Below the pieces are notes generated by a model. That model was not told where the DNA came from. It saw only the letters and a program-made list of their open reading frames with translations, and made no database searches. A stretch of 13,836 bases of DNA from HGM12669 sp048527645 (GTDB taxonomy: Bacteria > Bacillota > Clostridia > Oscillospirales > CAG-272), in assembly GCA_048527645.1 (NCBI GenBank), contig DBGFNI010000016.1, positions 1 to 13,836 of the forward strand, given 5' to 3'. Position numbers and translations under genes: made by a program. Below, one piece after another: positions 12,957 through 13,836 of the stretch. Each line of letters begins with the position of its first letter. The stretch's first letter is position 1.

Positions 12957-13000
12957 TGTCCGGTTATGCTTTGAAAATCTAAAAGAAAGGTAGAAATACA

Positions 13001-13369
13001 ATGGCTCGTATTGCTGGTGTAGATATCCCCAATGAAAAGCGCGTGGAAATCGGTCTGACCTATATCTATGGTATCGGCAGAAAGACTTCCAATGACATTT
13101 TGGAAGCAACCGGTATCAATCCGGATACCCGCGTGAAGGATCTGACCGAAAAAGAGGTTGCCGCACTGCGTGAAGAAATTGAAAAATCTCACAAGGTGGA
13201 GGGCGATCTGCGCCGTGAGGTAGCGCTGAATATCAAGAGAATGGTAGAAATCGGCTGTTACCGCGGTATCAGACACAGAAAGGGTCTGCCCGTTCACGGT
13301 CAGAGAACCAAGACCAATGCCAGAACCAGAAAAGGTCCTGCAAAAACCATCGCGAACAAGAAAAAATAA
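13001..13369 (+). CDS. rpsM: 30S ribosomal protein S13
   Basis: S13 is at the top of the small-subunit head, pairs with S19, and contacts the large subunit and P-site tRNA. The 122-residue product begins ARIAGVDIPNEKRVEIGLTY. The helix-two-turn-helix region has IYGIGRKTSNDIL (22-34). The tail motif GCYRGIRHRKGLPVHGQRTK (85-104), then TNARTRKGPAKT, is diagnostic. It follows rpmJ by 44 nt with a modest ribosome binding site (GAAAGG). Length and motifs are normal. Confidence 0.97.
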   Translation: MARIAGVDIPNEKRVEIGLTYIYGIGRKTSNDILEATGINPDTRVKDLTEKEVAALREEIEKSHKVEGDLRREVALNIKRMVEIGCYRGIRHRKGLPVHGQRTKTNARTRKGPAKTIANKKK

Positions 13370-13384
13370 AGGAGAGGTAAATCC

Positions 13385-13780
13385 ATGGCTAAAGCAGCTA
13401 AAAAAGTTGTCAGAAAACGCCGCGAGCGTAAGAATGTGGAAAAGGGCTGTGCACATATCCGTTCCACTTTCAACAATACCATCGTGACAATTACGGATAT
13501 GGCAGGTAATGCGGTATCCTGGGCTTCTGCCGGAGAAATGGGCTTTAAGGGCTCCAGAAAATCTACCCCTTACGCTGCACAGATGGCAGCAGAAACCGCT
13601 GCAAAGACTGCGGTTGATCAGGGAATGAGAACGGTTGAAGTTTACGTCAAGGGACCTGGATCCGGCAGAGAGGCATCTATCCGTGCTCTGCAGGCAGCCG
13701 GACTTGACATCACGCTGATCCGGGATGTGACCCCGATCCCGCACAACGGATGCCGGCCCCCCAAGAGAAGACGTGTATAA
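13385..13780 (+). CDS. rpsK: 30S ribosomal protein S11
   Basis: S11 lies on the small-subunit platform beside the mRNA exit and helps decoding. The 131-residue product has a basic N-terminus, then CAHIRSTFNNTIVTITDMAG (22-41), GSRKSTPYAAQMAAETAA, and VYVKGPGSGREASIRALQAA (86-105). It ends with DVTPIPHNGCRPPKRRRV. The HNG step in that ending is the site of the isoaspartate found in E. coli S11. It starts 15 nt after rpsM, with AAAGGAG overlapping the rpsM stop. The length is typical. Confidence 0.97.
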   Translation: MAKAAKKVVRKRRERKNVEKGCAHIRSTFNNTIVTITDMAGNAVSWASAGEMGFKGSRKSTPYAAQMAAETAAKTAVDQGMRTVEVYVKGPGSGREASIRALQAAGLDITLIRDVTPIPHNGCRPPKRRRV

Positions 13781-13802
13781 ACCATATAGGAGGTAAGAAA
13801 AT

Positions 13803-13836
13803 ATGGCAAGATATATCGGACCTTCCTGCAGACTTT
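13803..13836 (+). CDS. rpsD: 30S ribosomal protein S4, first 11 codons only
   Basis: S4 initiates small-subunit assembly and in some bacteria represses the alpha operon. Only MARYIGPSCRL is present before the window ends. It fits the S4 N-terminus (MARYxGP) and the expected position after rpsK. AGGAGG (13788-13793) is 9 bases before the ATG. Cys9 occurs where zinc-binding S4 proteins have the first of their cysteines, and the single base left of codon 12 (T) is compatible with a second Cys. Zinc binding is therefore likely but not shown. Confidence 0.85.
   Translation, partial: MARYIGPSCRL

Noticed and set aside
12839..13744. Long - strand open frame opposite rpmJ, rpsM and rpsK
   Set aside because: It lies across three certain genes and their spacers, and its sequence has no recognisable domain.
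1..13836. CRISPR arrays, insertion sequences, tRNA or rRNA genes, defence or biosynthetic systems
   Set aside because: No spaced direct repeats, terminal inverted repeats, transposase motifs or structured RNA genes were seen. The window is filled by housekeeping translation genes.

Overview
The window is the start and most of the body of the S10-spc-alpha ribosomal protein supercluster, all on the + strand. It almost certainly comes from a Firmicute of class Clostridia. The evidence is the gene order rpsJ to rplO, secY, adk, map, infA, rpmJ, rpsM, rpsK, rpsD; the short zinc-type S14; a zinc-ribbon adenylate kinase; and near-universal strong AGGAGG ribosome binding sites. The moderate base composition and the zinc-ribbon L24 make an Oscillospiraceae/Ruminococcaceae-like gut clostridium plausible, but the sequence alone does not fix the family.

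Layout: bases 1-393 carry no gene. They hold an AT-rich stretch, a good sigma-A-type promoter with an extended -10 (73-101), and a long structured leader of about 285 nt that ends in a hairpin covering the rpsJ ribosome binding site. Bases 394-5640 are the S10 block (rpsJ, rplC, rplD, rplW, rplB, rpsS, rplV, rpsC, rplP, rpmC, rpsQ). Bases 5697-9831 are the spc block (rplN, rplX, rplE, rpsN, rpsH, rplF, rplR, rpsE, rpmD, rplO). It is followed by secY, adk and map (9833-12531), then by infA, rpmJ, rpsM, rpsK and the first 11 codons of rpsD, which runs off the end. In all there are 29 complete genes and 1 partial gene. Spacers are mostly under 40 nt, and several genes overlap by one base or have a ribosome binding site buried in the preceding gene. 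No internal promoter or intrinsic terminator is convincing, so the block reads as one long transcription unit.

Together the genes supply much of both ribosomal subunits, the translocon pore SecY into which ribosomes feed membrane proteins, initiation factor IF1, N-terminal methionine removal (Map), and adenylate kinase for nucleotide balance. The coding content is ordinary housekeeping and I see no undescribed gene system. The parts that deserve attention are non-coding: the 5' leader, and a set of hairpins in the rpsJ-rplC, rpsQ-rplN and rpsN-rpsH spacers that present a shared CGCAG or CGCAGAT loop. Two of these share a 13-base identical core and sit before the first spc gene and before S8, the spc regulator known from E. 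coli. Protein-level oddities are the Arg/Asp-rich S3 tail, the zinc ribbon in L24 and a shortened zinc knuckle in Adk. Two starts were set by ribosome binding site position (rplN at 5697, rpmD at 9188), and the very short rpmJ gene was added.
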